Source: Chromatiales bacterium (GTDB lineage Bacteria > Pseudomonadota > Gammaproteobacteria > Chromatiales > Chromatiaceae). Taken from it: DNA of 15,151 nucleotides. Positions 1 through 8,174 of the stretch are shown in pieces. Position 1 is the stretch's first letter; each line of letters begins with the position of its first letter. The stretch lies in contig JAKSCN010000035.1 of assembly GCA_022360595.1 (NCBI GenBank), forward strand, positions 1 through 15,151, given 5' to 3'. Below the pieces are notes generated by a model, which saw nothing but the letters and a program-made list of their open reading frames with translations, did no database searches and was not told the DNA's origin. The translations under genes and the position numbers were made by a program.

Positions 1-3000
1 CGCACCCTATCTGGTCAGACCACCGAGGCCTTCTACAATAGCCTGCACCACGCCAAACCGATCTCCATAGGCCTCAATTGCGCCCTGGGTCCTGACCAAC
101 TGCGCCAGTATATTGAAGAGATGGCACGTATCTCCGACATCCCTGTCTCCGCCCATCCCAACGCAGGCCTCCCGAACGAATTTGGCGAGTACGATCTGGA
201 TGCCGCCCACATGGCGGAATACATCAGCGAGTGGGCCGATAGCGGATTCTTGAATATTGTCGGTGGCTGCTGCGGCACCACGCCCGATCACATCCGCGCC
301 ATTGCCACGGCCATGCAGACCAAGCAGCCACGCCAACTGCCCGAGCAGGAGGTGGCTTGCCATCTCTCCGGCCAGGAGCCTTTCAACATAGGCGCCGACA
401 GTCTGTTTGTGAATGTGGGCGAGCGCGCCAATGTGACCGGCTCGGCCAAATTCAAACGCCTGATCATGGAGGAGCAGTATGACGAGGCGCTGGATGTCTG
501 CCGTCAGCAGGTGGAAAACGGTGCTCAGGTAATCGACGTCAACATGGATGAGGCGATGCTCGACTCCAAAGCGGCGATGGTCCGTTTTCTCAACCTGGTC
601 GCCTCCGAGCCCGAGATTGCGCGTGTGCCAATCATGGTCGACTCCTCCAAATGGGAGGTGCTGGAAGCCGGGCTGCAGTGCATTCAAGGCAAGGGGATCG
701 TCAACTCCATCTCTCTGAAAGAGGGCGAGGAGAAGTTCATCGAGCAGGCGCGCCTGATTCGCCGCTACGGCGCCGCCACCGTGGTGATGGCTTTCGATGA
801 GACGGGCCAGGCTGATACCCTTGAAAGAAAGGTCGAGATCTGCGTTCGCGCCTACAAAGTTCTCACCGAGCAGGTGGGCTTTCCGCCTGAAGATATCATC
901 TTCGATCCCAATGTGTTTGCCGTTGCCACCGGCATTGATGAGCATAACAACTACGGGGTCGATTTCATCGAAGCGTGCCGTCAGATCACCGAGAAGTGCC
1001 CCCATGCGCTGATCTCGGGTGGCATCTCCAATGTCTCCTTCTCGTTCCGGGGGAATAACCCGGTACGCGAGGCGATTCACGCCGTATTCCTCTACCACGC
1101 CATTGCAGCGGGCCTGAGCATGGGGATTGTCAACGCCGGTCAGTTGGCGATCTATGATGATCTTCCGGAAGCGCTGCGCGAGCGGGTCGAGGATGTGATC
1201 CTCAACCGCCGCGATGACGCCACCGAGCGGCTGCTCGCTATCGCCGAGGACTACCGGGGTGACGGCAGCAGCCGTGAGAAGAAAGAGGATCTCGCCTGGC
1301 GTGATTGGCCGGTCAACAAGCGGCTGGAACACGCCCTGGTGAAAGGGATCACCGAGTATATCGAGGCCGATACCGAGGCAGCCCGCTTGGCGGCCGAACG
1401 CCCCTTGCATGTAATCGAAGGGCCGTTGATGGACGGGATGAATGTGGTGGGTGACCTGTTTGGCGCCGGCAAGATGTTCCTGCCCCAGGTGGTGAAATCG
1501 GCCCGGGTGATGAAAAAGGCGGTGGCCTATCTGGAGCCGTTTATCCAGGCCGAAAAGAGCGAGGGTGACGTCAAGTCCCAGGGTAAGATTCTACTCGCCA
1601 CGGTGAAGGGCGATGTCCACGACATCGGTAAGAATATCGTCGGCGTGGTGCTCCAGTGCAACAACTACGAGGTGGTCGATCTGGGTGTAATGGTGCCCGC
1701 CGAAACTATCTTGCAGAAGGCGAAGGAGATCGAAGCTGACATTATCGGTCTCTCTGGGCTGATCACTCCATCACTGGACGAGATGGTCCATATTGCCAAA
1801 GAGATGCAGCGCCAGGGGATGAACATTCCGTTGCTGATCGGCGGGGCCACCACGTCGCTGATTCACACTGCCGTTAAAATCGAACCCGAGTATAAAGGCC
1901 CGGCCGCTTATGTGCCCGACGCTTCACGCGCCGTAGGCGTAGCCAGCAACCTGCTCTCCACCGATCAGCGCGAGCAGTATCTGCAGACACTGCGCGCCGA
2001 ATACGCTGCCGCACGCGAGCGCCGCAATGCCCAGCAACAGAGTCGGAATCTGGTAGCAATTGAGAATGCACGCCTCAATCCCATTGCGATTGAGTGGGAC
2101 AGCTATCAACCGGCCACACCTCAGACAACCGGCGTTCAAGTACTGCAGGATATTGATCTGGAGTCGATTGTTCCCTACATCGATTGGACCTTTTTCTTCC
2201 ACGCGTGGGAGCTGAAAGGGCGCTATCCGAAGATTCTGGACGACGAGGAGAAGGGCGAAGAGGCACGCAAGCTATTTGCTGATGCCCAAGCGATGTTGAA
2301 GCAAGTGATTGCTGAGAAGTGGCTGCGGGCAAGCGCCGTCATCGGCATCTTCCCTGCCAACCGCATGGGTGATGACGTCCTTGTTTACCAGGATGAAGCC
2401 CGCGAGCAAGCACTTACTACTTTCCACTTTCTGCGCAAGCAGGGTAAGCAGCCGAGCGGCAAGACCAACGACTGCCTGGCTGATCTAATAGCCGCAGAAG
2501 GGAAAGATTACATCGGCGGTTTTGCCTGTACAGCCGGGTTGGGTATCGATGACAAGATTGTTGAGTTCGAGGCCGATCACGACGATTACAGCGCCATTAT
2601 GCTTAAAGCCCTGGCGGATCGCCTGGCAGAAGCGCTGGCGGAAAAGCTGCACCAACAGGTACGTACCGAGTATTGGGGCTATGCCGCCGACGAACAGCTC
2701 GATAACGACGCCCTGATCGCCGAAAAGTACCAAGGCATCCGACCGGCAATGGGCTATCCAGCCTGTCCTGATCACACTGAAAAGGATCTACTCTGGGAGC
2801 TGCTGCAGGTTAAGGAGAACATCGGCATTTGGCTCACCGAAGCCAAAGCGATGGTACCCACGGCGGCTGTCAGTGGCCTCTACTTCAGCCATCCTCAGGC
2901 TAGCTATTTCAGTGTCGGCAAGGTGAACCGTGACCAGGTCGAAGATTACGCCGTACGCAAGGGCATGTTACTCGATGAAGCTGAGCGCTGGCTGGCGCCT

Positions 3001-3030
3001 AATCTGGGTTACGAACCAAACAATAGCTAA
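1..3030 (+). CDS. metH: B12-dependent methionine synthase MetH (5' end outside the window)
   Basis: Transfers a methyl group from 5-methyltetrahydrofolate to homocysteine through methylcobalamin, the last step of methionine synthesis, in the cytoplasm. The frame is open from base 1 with no start; 1009 codons are visible. E. coli MetH has 1227 residues, and aligning the zinc cysteines gives an offset of 220, so roughly 220 N-terminal residues are missing. Visible order: end of the homocysteine domain with the zinc cysteines (visible residue 27, then 90 and 91 in GGCC), the pterin-binding domain starting near VNVGERANVTGSAKF, the B12 cap and Rossmann domain with GDVHDIG (cobalt-ligand His at bases 1618-1620), and the C-terminal AdoMet reactivation domain with RPAMGYPACPDHTEK. 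The C-terminus WLAPNLGY matches the family. Internal ATGs such as base 121 are not the true start. Identification is firm. Confidence 0.98.
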   Translation, partial: RTLSGQTTEAFYNSLHHAKPISIGLNCALGPDQLRQYIEEMARISDIPVSAHPNAGLPNEFGEYDLDAAHMAEYISEWADSGFLNIVGGCCGTTPDHIRAIATAMQTKQPRQLPEQEVACHLSGQEPFNIGADSLFVNVGERANVTGSAKFKRLIMEEQYDEALDVCRQQVENGAQVIDVNMDEAMLDSKAAMVRFLNLVASEPEIARVPIMVDSSKWEVLEAGLQCIQGKGIVNSISLKEGEEKFIEQARLIRRYGAATVVMAFDETGQADTLERKVEICVRAYKVLTEQVGFPPEDIIFDPNVFAVATGIDEHNNYGVDFIEACRQITEKCPHALISGGISNVSFSFRGNNPVREAIHAVFLYHAIAAGLSMGIVNAGQLAIYDDLPEALRERVEDVILNRRDDATERLLAIAEDYRGDGSSREKKEDLAWRDWPVNKRLEHALVKGITEYIEADTEAARLAAERPLHVIEGPLMDGMNVVGDLFGAGKMFLPQVVKSARVMKKAVAYLEPFIQAEKSEGDVKSQGKILLATVKGDVHDIGKNIVGVVLQCNNYEVVDLGVMVPAETILQKAKEIEADIIGLSGLITPSLDEMVHIAKEMQRQGMNIPLLIGGATTSLIHTAVKIEPEYKGPAAYVPDASRAVGVASNLLSTDQREQYLQTLRAEYAAARERRNAQQQSRNLVAIENARLNPIAIEWDSYQPATPQTTGVQVLQDIDLESIVPYIDWTFFFHAWELKGRYPKILDDEEKGEEARKLFADAQAMLKQVIAEKWLRASAVIGIFPANRMGDDVLVYQDEAREQALTTFHFLRKQGKQPSGKTNDCLADLIAAEGKDYIGGFACTAGLGIDDKIVEFEADHDDYSAIMLKALADRLAEALAEKLHQQVRTEYWGYAADEQLDNDALIAEKYQGIRPAMGYPACPDHTEKDLLWELLQVKENIGIWLTEAKAMVPTAAVSGLYFSHPQASYFSVGKVNRDQVEDYAVRKGMLLDEAERWLAPNLGYEPNNS

Positions 3031-3037
3031 CAGCGAA

Positions 3038-3069
3038 CAGGCTGCGACTCCTCTGGGTGTTGCAGCCTG
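3038..3069 (+). terminator. Hairpin after metH, possible terminator
   Basis: A perfect 8 bp inverted repeat (CAGGCTGC at 3038-3045, GCAGCCTG at 3062-3069) with a 16-base loop begins 7 bases after the metH stop. No T-tract follows, so intrinsic termination is doubtful; it may instead protect the 3' end or work with Rho. The remainder of the 210 bp gap holds A-rich sequence, an inverted repeat and the predicted bcp promoter. Confidence 0.35.
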
Positions 3070-3153
3070 GCACCACTTTATCCCCACAAAAAAACAGTAA
3101 ATAAACACCGTCGCAACCCAAAAAACAGCACATCTGTCAACCGCATTTTTTTG

Positions 3154-3182
3154 TTGACGGCATGGCGTTTGGGCAATAAATT
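3154..3182 (+). promoter_or_regulatory. Predicted sigma70 promoter of bcp
   Basis: A -35 box TTGACG (3154-3159, 5 of 6 consensus) and a -10 box TAAATT (3177-3182, 4 of 6) are separated by 17 bases. Transcription would start near 3189, leaving a leader of about 50 bases with a strong GGAGGAG ribosome binding site at 3230-3236. The -35 box overlaps the right arm of an inverted repeat, GTCAAC (3136-3141) and GTTGAC (3153-3158), which could be an operator. Confidence 0.5.
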
Positions 3183-3240
3183 TCCTACCCAAAAGATAAT
3201 CACAATCAACTACCGACAGATACTGGCCCGGAGGAGATAG

Positions 3241-3705
3241 ATGCTCAAAACAGGTGATGCAGCACCGGAGTTTGAACTGCCCAATGCGGATTTTGAAGTG
3301 ACAAAACTGGGGGATTTCAAGGGGACTAGAAATCTCGTGATCTACTTTTATCCCAAGGACGATACACCGGGTTGCACCATCGAGGCGCTGGAGTTCTCAG
3401 ATCGATTGGACGAGTTTCTGGAGTACGACACCGAAGTGCTCGGGGTGAGCCGAGACAACTGTCTGAGCCACGGCGATTTCCGCGATAAGCACGGCCTGAC
3501 TATTCGCCTGCTGGCCGATATCGACGGCACCATGTGCGAGGCCTACAGCGTCTGGCGCGAGAAAGAGGCCCACGGCGAAAAGCGCATGGGCATACTACGC
3601 TCCACCTTCATCGTCGATAAGGAAGGCACCGTCAAACACGCTCTTTACGACGTAAAACCCAAAGGGCACGCCGACGCCATGCTGGAGTTGGTAAAAGAGC
3701 TGTAA
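3241..3705 (+). CDS. bcp: Thioredoxin-dependent thiol peroxidase, BCP/PrxQ family
   Basis: Reduces hydrogen peroxide and organic hydroperoxides in the cytoplasm with thiol donors such as thioredoxin. The 154-residue length is typical. The peroxidatic motif is PKDDTPGCTIEA, with catalytic Cys45 and the preceding Thr42 of the TxxC signature. FYPKDDTPGCT, GVSRDN and KHGL sit in the family order. In E. coli BCP the resolving cysteine is Cys50; here residue 50 is Leu, and the other cysteines are Cys74 and Cys99. The enzyme is therefore either a 1-Cys type or uses a resolving cysteine elsewhere (Cys74 lies in the SRDNCLSHGDF stretch). Start supported by GGAGGAG 4 bases upstream. Convergent with truC. 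Own promoter predicted. Confidence 0.95.
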   Translation: MLKTGDAAPEFELPNADFEVTKLGDFKGTRNLVIYFYPKDDTPGCTIEALEFSDRLDEFLEYDTEVLGVSRDNCLSHGDFRDKHGLTIRLLADIDGTMCEAYSVWREKEAHGEKRMGILRSTFIVDKEGTVKHALYDVKPKGHADAMLELVKEL

Positions 3706-3713
3706 TATCACGG

Positions 3714-3743
3714 GGTCGGCGTCGACACTAGTCGACACCGGCC
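3714..3743. repeat. Long inverted repeat between bcp and truC
   Basis: Arms 3714-3726 and 3731-3743 form a 13 bp stem with one mismatch and one G-T pair around the 4-base loop ACTA; the inner arms are two GTCGAC copies. The repeat lies between convergent genes and its loop contains the truC stop codon. There is no T-tract on either strand, so a role as a bidirectional transcription barrier is inference. Confidence 0.45.
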
Positions 3744-4462
3744 TCTTCACGGCTAAAAGCTCGATAGTCGCACCACTCTTCCCAGCCAATTTTGCCGAAC
3801 AGCGCCTGCAGCGCGGGATCTGGCGCAGTCTCGATCTGCATCAACTCGCCACTGAATGGGTGCCGAAACTGTAGCGCGGCAGCCATCAGCAATAAGCGGT
3901 GGCTGTTGAAGTGGTCTCGAAACATCTGGTTGTGCTTACCATCGCCGTGGGTGGTATCACCAACAATCGGGTGGAAAATGTGCTTCATGTGTTTGCGGAT
4001 CTGGTGCATTCGCCCGGTTTGGGGTTCCAATTCTATCAGCGAGTAGCGCGACTGCGGATAGCGACCCACCGCGATCGGCAGCTCTACGGTGGCGAGCCGC
4101 CGGTAGTGAGTCACCGCCTCCTGGCGCTCCTTGCCCTCCTCTTCCAGCAGCGGGTAGTCGATTACCCCCTCTTCGTCGGCATAACCGCGCACCACGGCGA
4201 TATACTTTTTCACCACCCGGCGCAGCTCAAATTCGGCCACTAGCTGGCGGGCTGCATCCGAACTCAGACCAAAAATAATCACCCCCGAGGTTGGGCGGTC
4301 GAGCCGGTGTATGGGGTAGACCCACTGGCCAATCTGGTTCCGCAACAGTTGCAGCAGAAAACGCTTGTCTTCGGAGATATAGCTGCGGTGCACCAACAGA
4401 CCGGCCGGTTTGTGAATGGCGATATAGTGTTCATCGCGATAAAGTATGGGGAAGCTGTCCAT
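3728..4462 (-). CDS. truC: tRNA pseudouridine(65) synthase TruC
   Basis: RluA-family pseudouridine synthase, expected to isomerise uridine 65 in tRNA. With the start at 4462 the protein has 244 residues and opens MDSFPILYRDEHY, lining up with the E. coli TruC N-terminus. The catalytic motif HRLDRPTSG carries Asp55. Family features are KPAGLLVHRS, LEPQTGRMHQIRKH and HPIVGDTTHGDG. TruC is chosen over RluA/RluC/RluD because AVTHYRRLATVELP and GRYPQSRYSLIELEP follow TruC closely, and no S4 domain is present. The frame stays open to an ATG at 4531, but that start would overlap the divergent kinase and add 23 residues with no counterpart. The ribosome binding site is weak at either start. Confidence 0.92.
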   Translation of the reverse strand: MDSFPILYRDEHYIAIHKPAGLLVHRSYISEDKRFLLQLLRNQIGQWVYPIHRLDRPTSGVIIFGLSSDAARQLVAEFELRRVVKKYIAVVRGYADEEGVIDYPLLEEEGKERQEAVTHYRRLATVELPIAVGRYPQSRYSLIELEPQTGRMHQIRKHMKHIFHPIVGDTTHGDGKHNQMFRDHFNSHRLLLMAAALQFRHPFSGELMQIETAPDPALQALFGKIGWEEWCDYRAFSREEAGVD

Positions 4463-4517
4463 CGGCAGATGATACCCTAGCAAGCTGCATAGAGCCGTAA
4501 CATAATCAGAACATAAC

Positions 4518-6869
4518 GTGAAATTACGCACTCAGATACTGCTGTTTTTCTTTCTGTTCGCCCTGGTGCCGCTATTGCTGGCCGTGGTGATCAATCTGCC
4601 GTTGGTGCTGGAGCGCATGGAGCTGTTCTATCACAAGGCGCATCTGCAGAACCTACGTGCCGACTTCCGTGATCTGGACCAACATCTGGCAAGCCGTGAT
4701 GAGATGGTGCGCCTGCTGGCCAAGCTACCGGAACCTGGAGCGTTATTGGGATCAAGCAACGAGCAGCCCTCCAGTTCGATGGATATCGCCCGCGCCCAGT
4801 ACACCCATTGGATTAACCAGATTCTGCAGGATCAACTCGACATCGTGCAGATCGTCTTCTATGACAGAAATCAGTTGGAGCGTTTCTGGCTCGACCGTGA
4901 CCCACTGAGTCAGCGCTGGCAGCCGACTGTGCAGCGACCAAGCCGCCCACCGGAGGATTTTCTGCATACCGGCCTGGCGGCAGAGGCGGGCCAGGTGCTG
5001 ATCAGCAAAATCAGCCTCGATCCCGTCGCCGGGGCTCAGGATCCAAGGCGTTTTATGAATTTGCGCTTGATCAGCCCGATCCAACAGAGCGAGGGCAACA
5101 ATCTTGGTGGTGTGATGATCACCATCGATGTGGGGGGCATGGCTCGCTACTACCGCAATACCTTTTGGGTGCACGATAACGGCGTCTTTCTGGAGCAGGC
5201 CGGCAACAATGCCCCTCAGGGCGATGCCTTTTCCCGCTACCCTGGACTGGCAGAGATATTCAAGCAGGGCAAGCCAGCTCTGTGGGAGGGCAGCGGTGAG
5301 CAGTTCATGTGGCTACCGCTGTTCCAGACTGAGAAGGCCGGCGCACTCTGGGTAGGCCGTCAGGTGGACCGTTCCCCCATTGCAGCCTTCCGCAACGCGC
5401 TGACTTTTCGTGTTTTGAGCATCATATTTGCGCTGGTAGTGGCGATTTGGTTTATCGCCCGCCTGATCGCCAAACGTGCCGACCGCCTAAGTCACGACCT
5501 CACTGACGGTATTCAGCAGGTGCTGGAGACGGAGCAGCCAGTCCAGTTCAACTGGAAAGGCCCCCAAGAGCTGAAGCGCCTGGGCGAGAACCTCACACGC
5601 CTCTCCAAACAGCACGGCCAGAACACCCACAATCTGCGGGCTCACGCCAAGGAGCTGGAGGAGTCAAACCGCTACAAATCCCAGTTTCTGGCCAATGTGA
5701 GCCATGAACTGCGCACACCGCTGAACTCTATTCTGTTGCTCTCCAAGATGCTGGCTGATCGCAACAGTGGGCTGGAGGCGGAGCAGGCGAGGCAGGCCCA
5801 GGTGATTCACGAAGCAGCTTCGGATCTGCGTTCTCTGATCGATAACATTCTCGATCTCTCGCGCATCGAAGCGCGCAGGGCCAACTTCACTATTGAGCAC
5901 ATCGATCTGCCCGCCATGCTTGCCGAGCTGCAGGAGATTATGCAGCCCCAGTTCGACGCAAAGGGGCTGACATTGACACTGACCATCAACCCGGACACGC
6001 CCCGGCAGGTAGTTTCCGATGTTGATAAAATCCGGCAAATCATCAAGAACTTCCTGGCAAATGCGGTAAAGTTCACTGAAACAGGCGACATAGAGCTTTC
6101 ACTTGGCCCAATCGAGAACACACCACCTTGCCGCTGTGATCTGGCCATTCGAGTCAAGGATAGCGGCATTGGCATTCCTACCGATAAGCAGCACCACATC
6201 TTTGAAGCATTTAAGCAGGCCGATGGCGCCACCACCCGCAAATACGGAGGAACCGGCCTCGGACTGACCATCAGCCAACAACTGGCTCAGATACTGGGTG
6301 GTGCTATCGAACTGGCCAGTACGCCGGGGGAAGGCTCAACCTTCTCACTACTGCTACCGCTTAACTTTGATGGTGAAAATATCGATGCCGATCAGATCCA
6401 TATAGAGACAGCCGACCCAGAAGAGCATGCGATAGAACCGGACACTGCCCCCCAGGTTGATTTCTCGGGCCAGCATATTCTGCTGGTCGACAGTAACATG
6501 AAAAACCTCCTGCAGCTCACGCCACTATTGGAGGGCTGGGGCGCTCGGGTGAGTGCTGCCGACGATGCCGAGGAGGCGCTGGAGCTGATCACTGAAGAGA
6601 TCGACACCCCCATCGTCTTGGTACTGGTCAATACAGAGATGCCTGATCAGGGCGGCTATGATACGATCTCCGATATCAAGGCTCAGCATAGGGAGATGAC
6701 CGTGATCGCCATGGTCAGCCGGGCGAGGGAGAAAGATGGAGAAAAACCCGCGCCAACTGACGCAGATGACCTTCTCGGACTACCCGTAAATAGCGAACTT
6801 TTGGCGGATGTCCTGAACCGACATCTTCCACAGCAGGTATCAGCACCGATAGATGACGAAGCGATATAG
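4518..6869 (+). CDS. Membrane sensor histidine kinase with degenerate receiver domain
   Basis: Two-component sensor, 783 residues, GTG start. That start is chosen because it precedes the whole first membrane segment (about residues 5-28); no strong ribosome binding site is visible. A periplasmic domain (about 30-290, possibly Cache-like) is followed by membrane segment 2 (about 299-318) and a linker. The HisKA domain has phospho-acceptor His396 in NVSHELRTPLNS. The ATPase domain has the N box (NFLANAVKF, from Asn511), G1 box (DSGIGIP, from Asp548), F box (FEAFKQADG) and G2 box (GGTGLGL, from Gly577). A C-terminal receiver-like domain (about 653-775) lacks the phospho-acceptor Asp (Asn705 in LVNTEMP), has DS instead of the acidic pair (Asp658-Ser659), and has Leu755 where the conserved Lys should be. 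The kinase core looks active; the receiver does not. Ligand unknown. The next gene overlaps it by 17 bases. Confidence 0.93.
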   Translation: MKLRTQILLFFFLFALVPLLLAVVINLPLVLERMELFYHKAHLQNLRADFRDLDQHLASRDEMVRLLAKLPEPGALLGSSNEQPSSSMDIARAQYTHWINQILQDQLDIVQIVFYDRNQLERFWLDRDPLSQRWQPTVQRPSRPPEDFLHTGLAAEAGQVLISKISLDPVAGAQDPRRFMNLRLISPIQQSEGNNLGGVMITIDVGGMARYYRNTFWVHDNGVFLEQAGNNAPQGDAFSRYPGLAEIFKQGKPALWEGSGEQFMWLPLFQTEKAGALWVGRQVDRSPIAAFRNALTFRVLSIIFALVVAIWFIARLIAKRADRLSHDLTDGIQQVLETEQPVQFNWKGPQELKRLGENLTRLSKQHGQNTHNLRAHAKELEESNRYKSQFLANVSHELRTPLNSILLLSKMLADRNSGLEAEQARQAQVIHEAASDLRSLIDNILDLSRIEARRANFTIEHIDLPAMLAELQEIMQPQFDAKGLTLTLTINPDTPRQVVSDVDKIRQIIKNFLANAVKFTETGDIELSLGPIENTPPCRCDLAIRVKDSGIGIPTDKQHHIFEAFKQADGATTRKYGGTGLGLTISQQLAQILGGAIELASTPGEGSTFSLLLPLNFDGENIDADQIHIETADPEEHAIEPDTAPQVDFSGQHILLVDSNMKNLLQLTPLLEGWGARVSAADDAEEALELITEEIDTPIVLVLVNTEMPDQGGYDTISDIKAQHREMTVIAMVSRAREKDGEKPAPTDADDLLGLPVNSELLADVLNRHLPQQVSAPIDDEAI

Positions 6870-7731
6870 CGGATTCAAACTCCTGATCGTCGACGATCAC
6901 GAACACAACCTCTTCACGCTGCGCACGCTCATTCAGCAGCATATGGATGTGGAGATTCTGGAGGCGCTCTCCGGCGAACAGGCGCTGGACATCGCCCAGA
7001 AAGAGCCAGGCATCGATCTGATCATTCTGGATATTCAGATGCCGGAGATGGATGGTTTTCAGACCGCCTCAATGCTGAAGATCCGCAAAAAGACCCGCGA
7101 TATTCCGATCATTTTCCTCACCGCCGCCTTCAAGACCGAAGAGTTTCAGCAGAAGGGTTACGAGGTGGGAGCAGTCGACTATCTGCTCAAGCCGATCGAT
7201 GACAACCAGTTGATCAACAAGATCAGCACCTACTTCCGCCTGATCGAAAAAGAGCGGGAGATGAATAAAATTCTCGAAGAGAAGGTGGCCGAACGCACCG
7301 CTGAGCTGGCGCAGGCCAAGCAGCACCTGGAGAACATCGTCACCTACATGGGCGAGGCCCTGCTGGTGCTCACTCCTGAAGGGAGCGTGATCCAGACCAA
7401 TCCCGCGGCTTGCGGCATGTTGGGCTATGAACCCGATGATCTGATCGGTATGCAGATTGGTGATCTTTTCGAGGAAGAAGAGGATGAACAAGCCGGCGCC
7501 TTCATGGGCACTTGGCTGGAGGCACTAATCCGCGCCGGCGCGCTGAAAAATATCGACGCACGCTTTATTGCCAAAGATGGCCGCAGGGTTCCCATTCTAT
7601 TTTCCCGCACCGCCATCACTGCCCCAGACGGCACGATTAGTGACATTATCTGCATCGCCAAGAACATGTCTGGCTATGTAAAATCGGAATCGGATGCGCA
7701 GGCCGAGCCTGGCGTGAGTGAAAGTGCCTGA
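6853..7731 (+). CDS. Response regulator with REC and PAS domains, no DNA-binding domain
   Basis: 292 residues. The receiver domain (about 8-125) is complete: acidic pair Asp14-Asp15, phospho-acceptor Asp60 in LDIQMPEMDG, Thr90, and Lys113 in YLLKPID. A charged helix likely to form a coiled coil (about 130-160, KEREMNKILEEKVAERTAEL) connects to a PAS domain (about 160-275; NPAACGMLGYEPDDLIG, then FIAKDGRRVPILFS). No HTH, GGDEF, EAL, HD-GYP or kinase domain follows; the C-terminus is a short acidic tail. The start lies inside the last codons of the kinase gene, so translation is probably coupled and the kinase is the likely phosphodonor. With no enzymatic or DNA-binding output it probably acts by protein contact. 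Partner unknown. Confidence 0.92.
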   Translation: MTKRYSGFKLLIVDDHEHNLFTLRTLIQQHMDVEILEALSGEQALDIAQKEPGIDLIILDIQMPEMDGFQTASMLKIRKKTRDIPIIFLTAAFKTEEFQQKGYEVGAVDYLLKPIDDNQLINKISTYFRLIEKEREMNKILEEKVAERTAELAQAKQHLENIVTYMGEALLVLTPEGSVIQTNPAACGMLGYEPDDLIGMQIGDLFEEEEDEQAGAFMGTWLEALIRAGALKNIDARFIAKDGRRVPILFSRTAITAPDGTISDIICIAKNMSGYVKSESDAQAEPGVSESA

Positions 7732-7751
7732 GGCACTGCAGGAGAACCGCT

Positions 7752-8093
7752 ATGACCGACACCCCTCAATCTGATATGCCCAACGAAGATACCGTGCTGA
7801 CCGCCAATGCCCTGAAGGCGATGGCCCATCCACTGCGTTGGAAAATCCTCTGCTCTCTGGGCAGCTCCGAACTCTCTGTGGGTGAAATCGTCGAGCGCAC
7901 CGGCACCTCGCAGAGCAATATTTCCCAGCACCTGGAGCAGCTACGCAACAAGAACATTGTGGTTTCGCGCAAAGATGCCAACCGCATCTTCTACCGGATC
8001 CGCAACGATCAGTTGCTCACTCTGATCGGCACCATGCGCAATGTCCTCTGCCCTGCCAACCTGAACGATTACTACCCGTCAGACGATAACTAG
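7752..8093 (+). CDS. ArsR-family repressor, possible persulfide sensor
   Basis: Small winged-helix regulator, 113 residues. The helix-turn-helix spans about 41-65 (LSVGEIVERTGTSQSNISQHLEQLR) and the wing about 70-84 (VVSRKDANRIFYRIR). The ELCVCDL metal site of classical ArsR is absent. The only cysteines are Cys34 (KILCSL) and Cys100 (NVLCP), 66 residues apart. From memory this equals the reactive pairs of SqrR (41/107), BigR (42/108) and HlyU (38/104), which form a sulfur bridge when exposed to reactive sulfur species, and the text around both cysteines resembles that group. AGGAG at 7740-7744 supports the start. The gene lies 20 bases after the response regulator and is probably in the same operon. 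Family call is firm; the persulfide-sensing role is inference. Confidence 0.9.
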   Translation: MTDTPQSDMPNEDTVLTANALKAMAHPLRWKILCSLGSSELSVGEIVERTGTSQSNISQHLEQLRNKNIVVSRKDANRIFYRIRNDQLLTLIGTMRNVLCPANLNDYYPSDDN

Positions 8094-8174
8094 AGTCCTC
8101 CTGGTAAAATAATCAATCTCTTCTGTCCACGGCTCTATCACGCTTGATGGAGTGACGCAGGCTGCTTTACACCC

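Noticed and set aside
7..1410. Long open frame of over 460 codons on the minus strand
   Set aside because: It runs opposite the highly conserved metH coding sequence. Its composition is what codon bias on the opposite strand produces, and it resembles no family.
3087..3128. Two A-rich copies ending in AAACAG between metH and bcp
   Set aside because: Low-complexity A runs with different flanks; not convincing as a repeat or binding-site pair.
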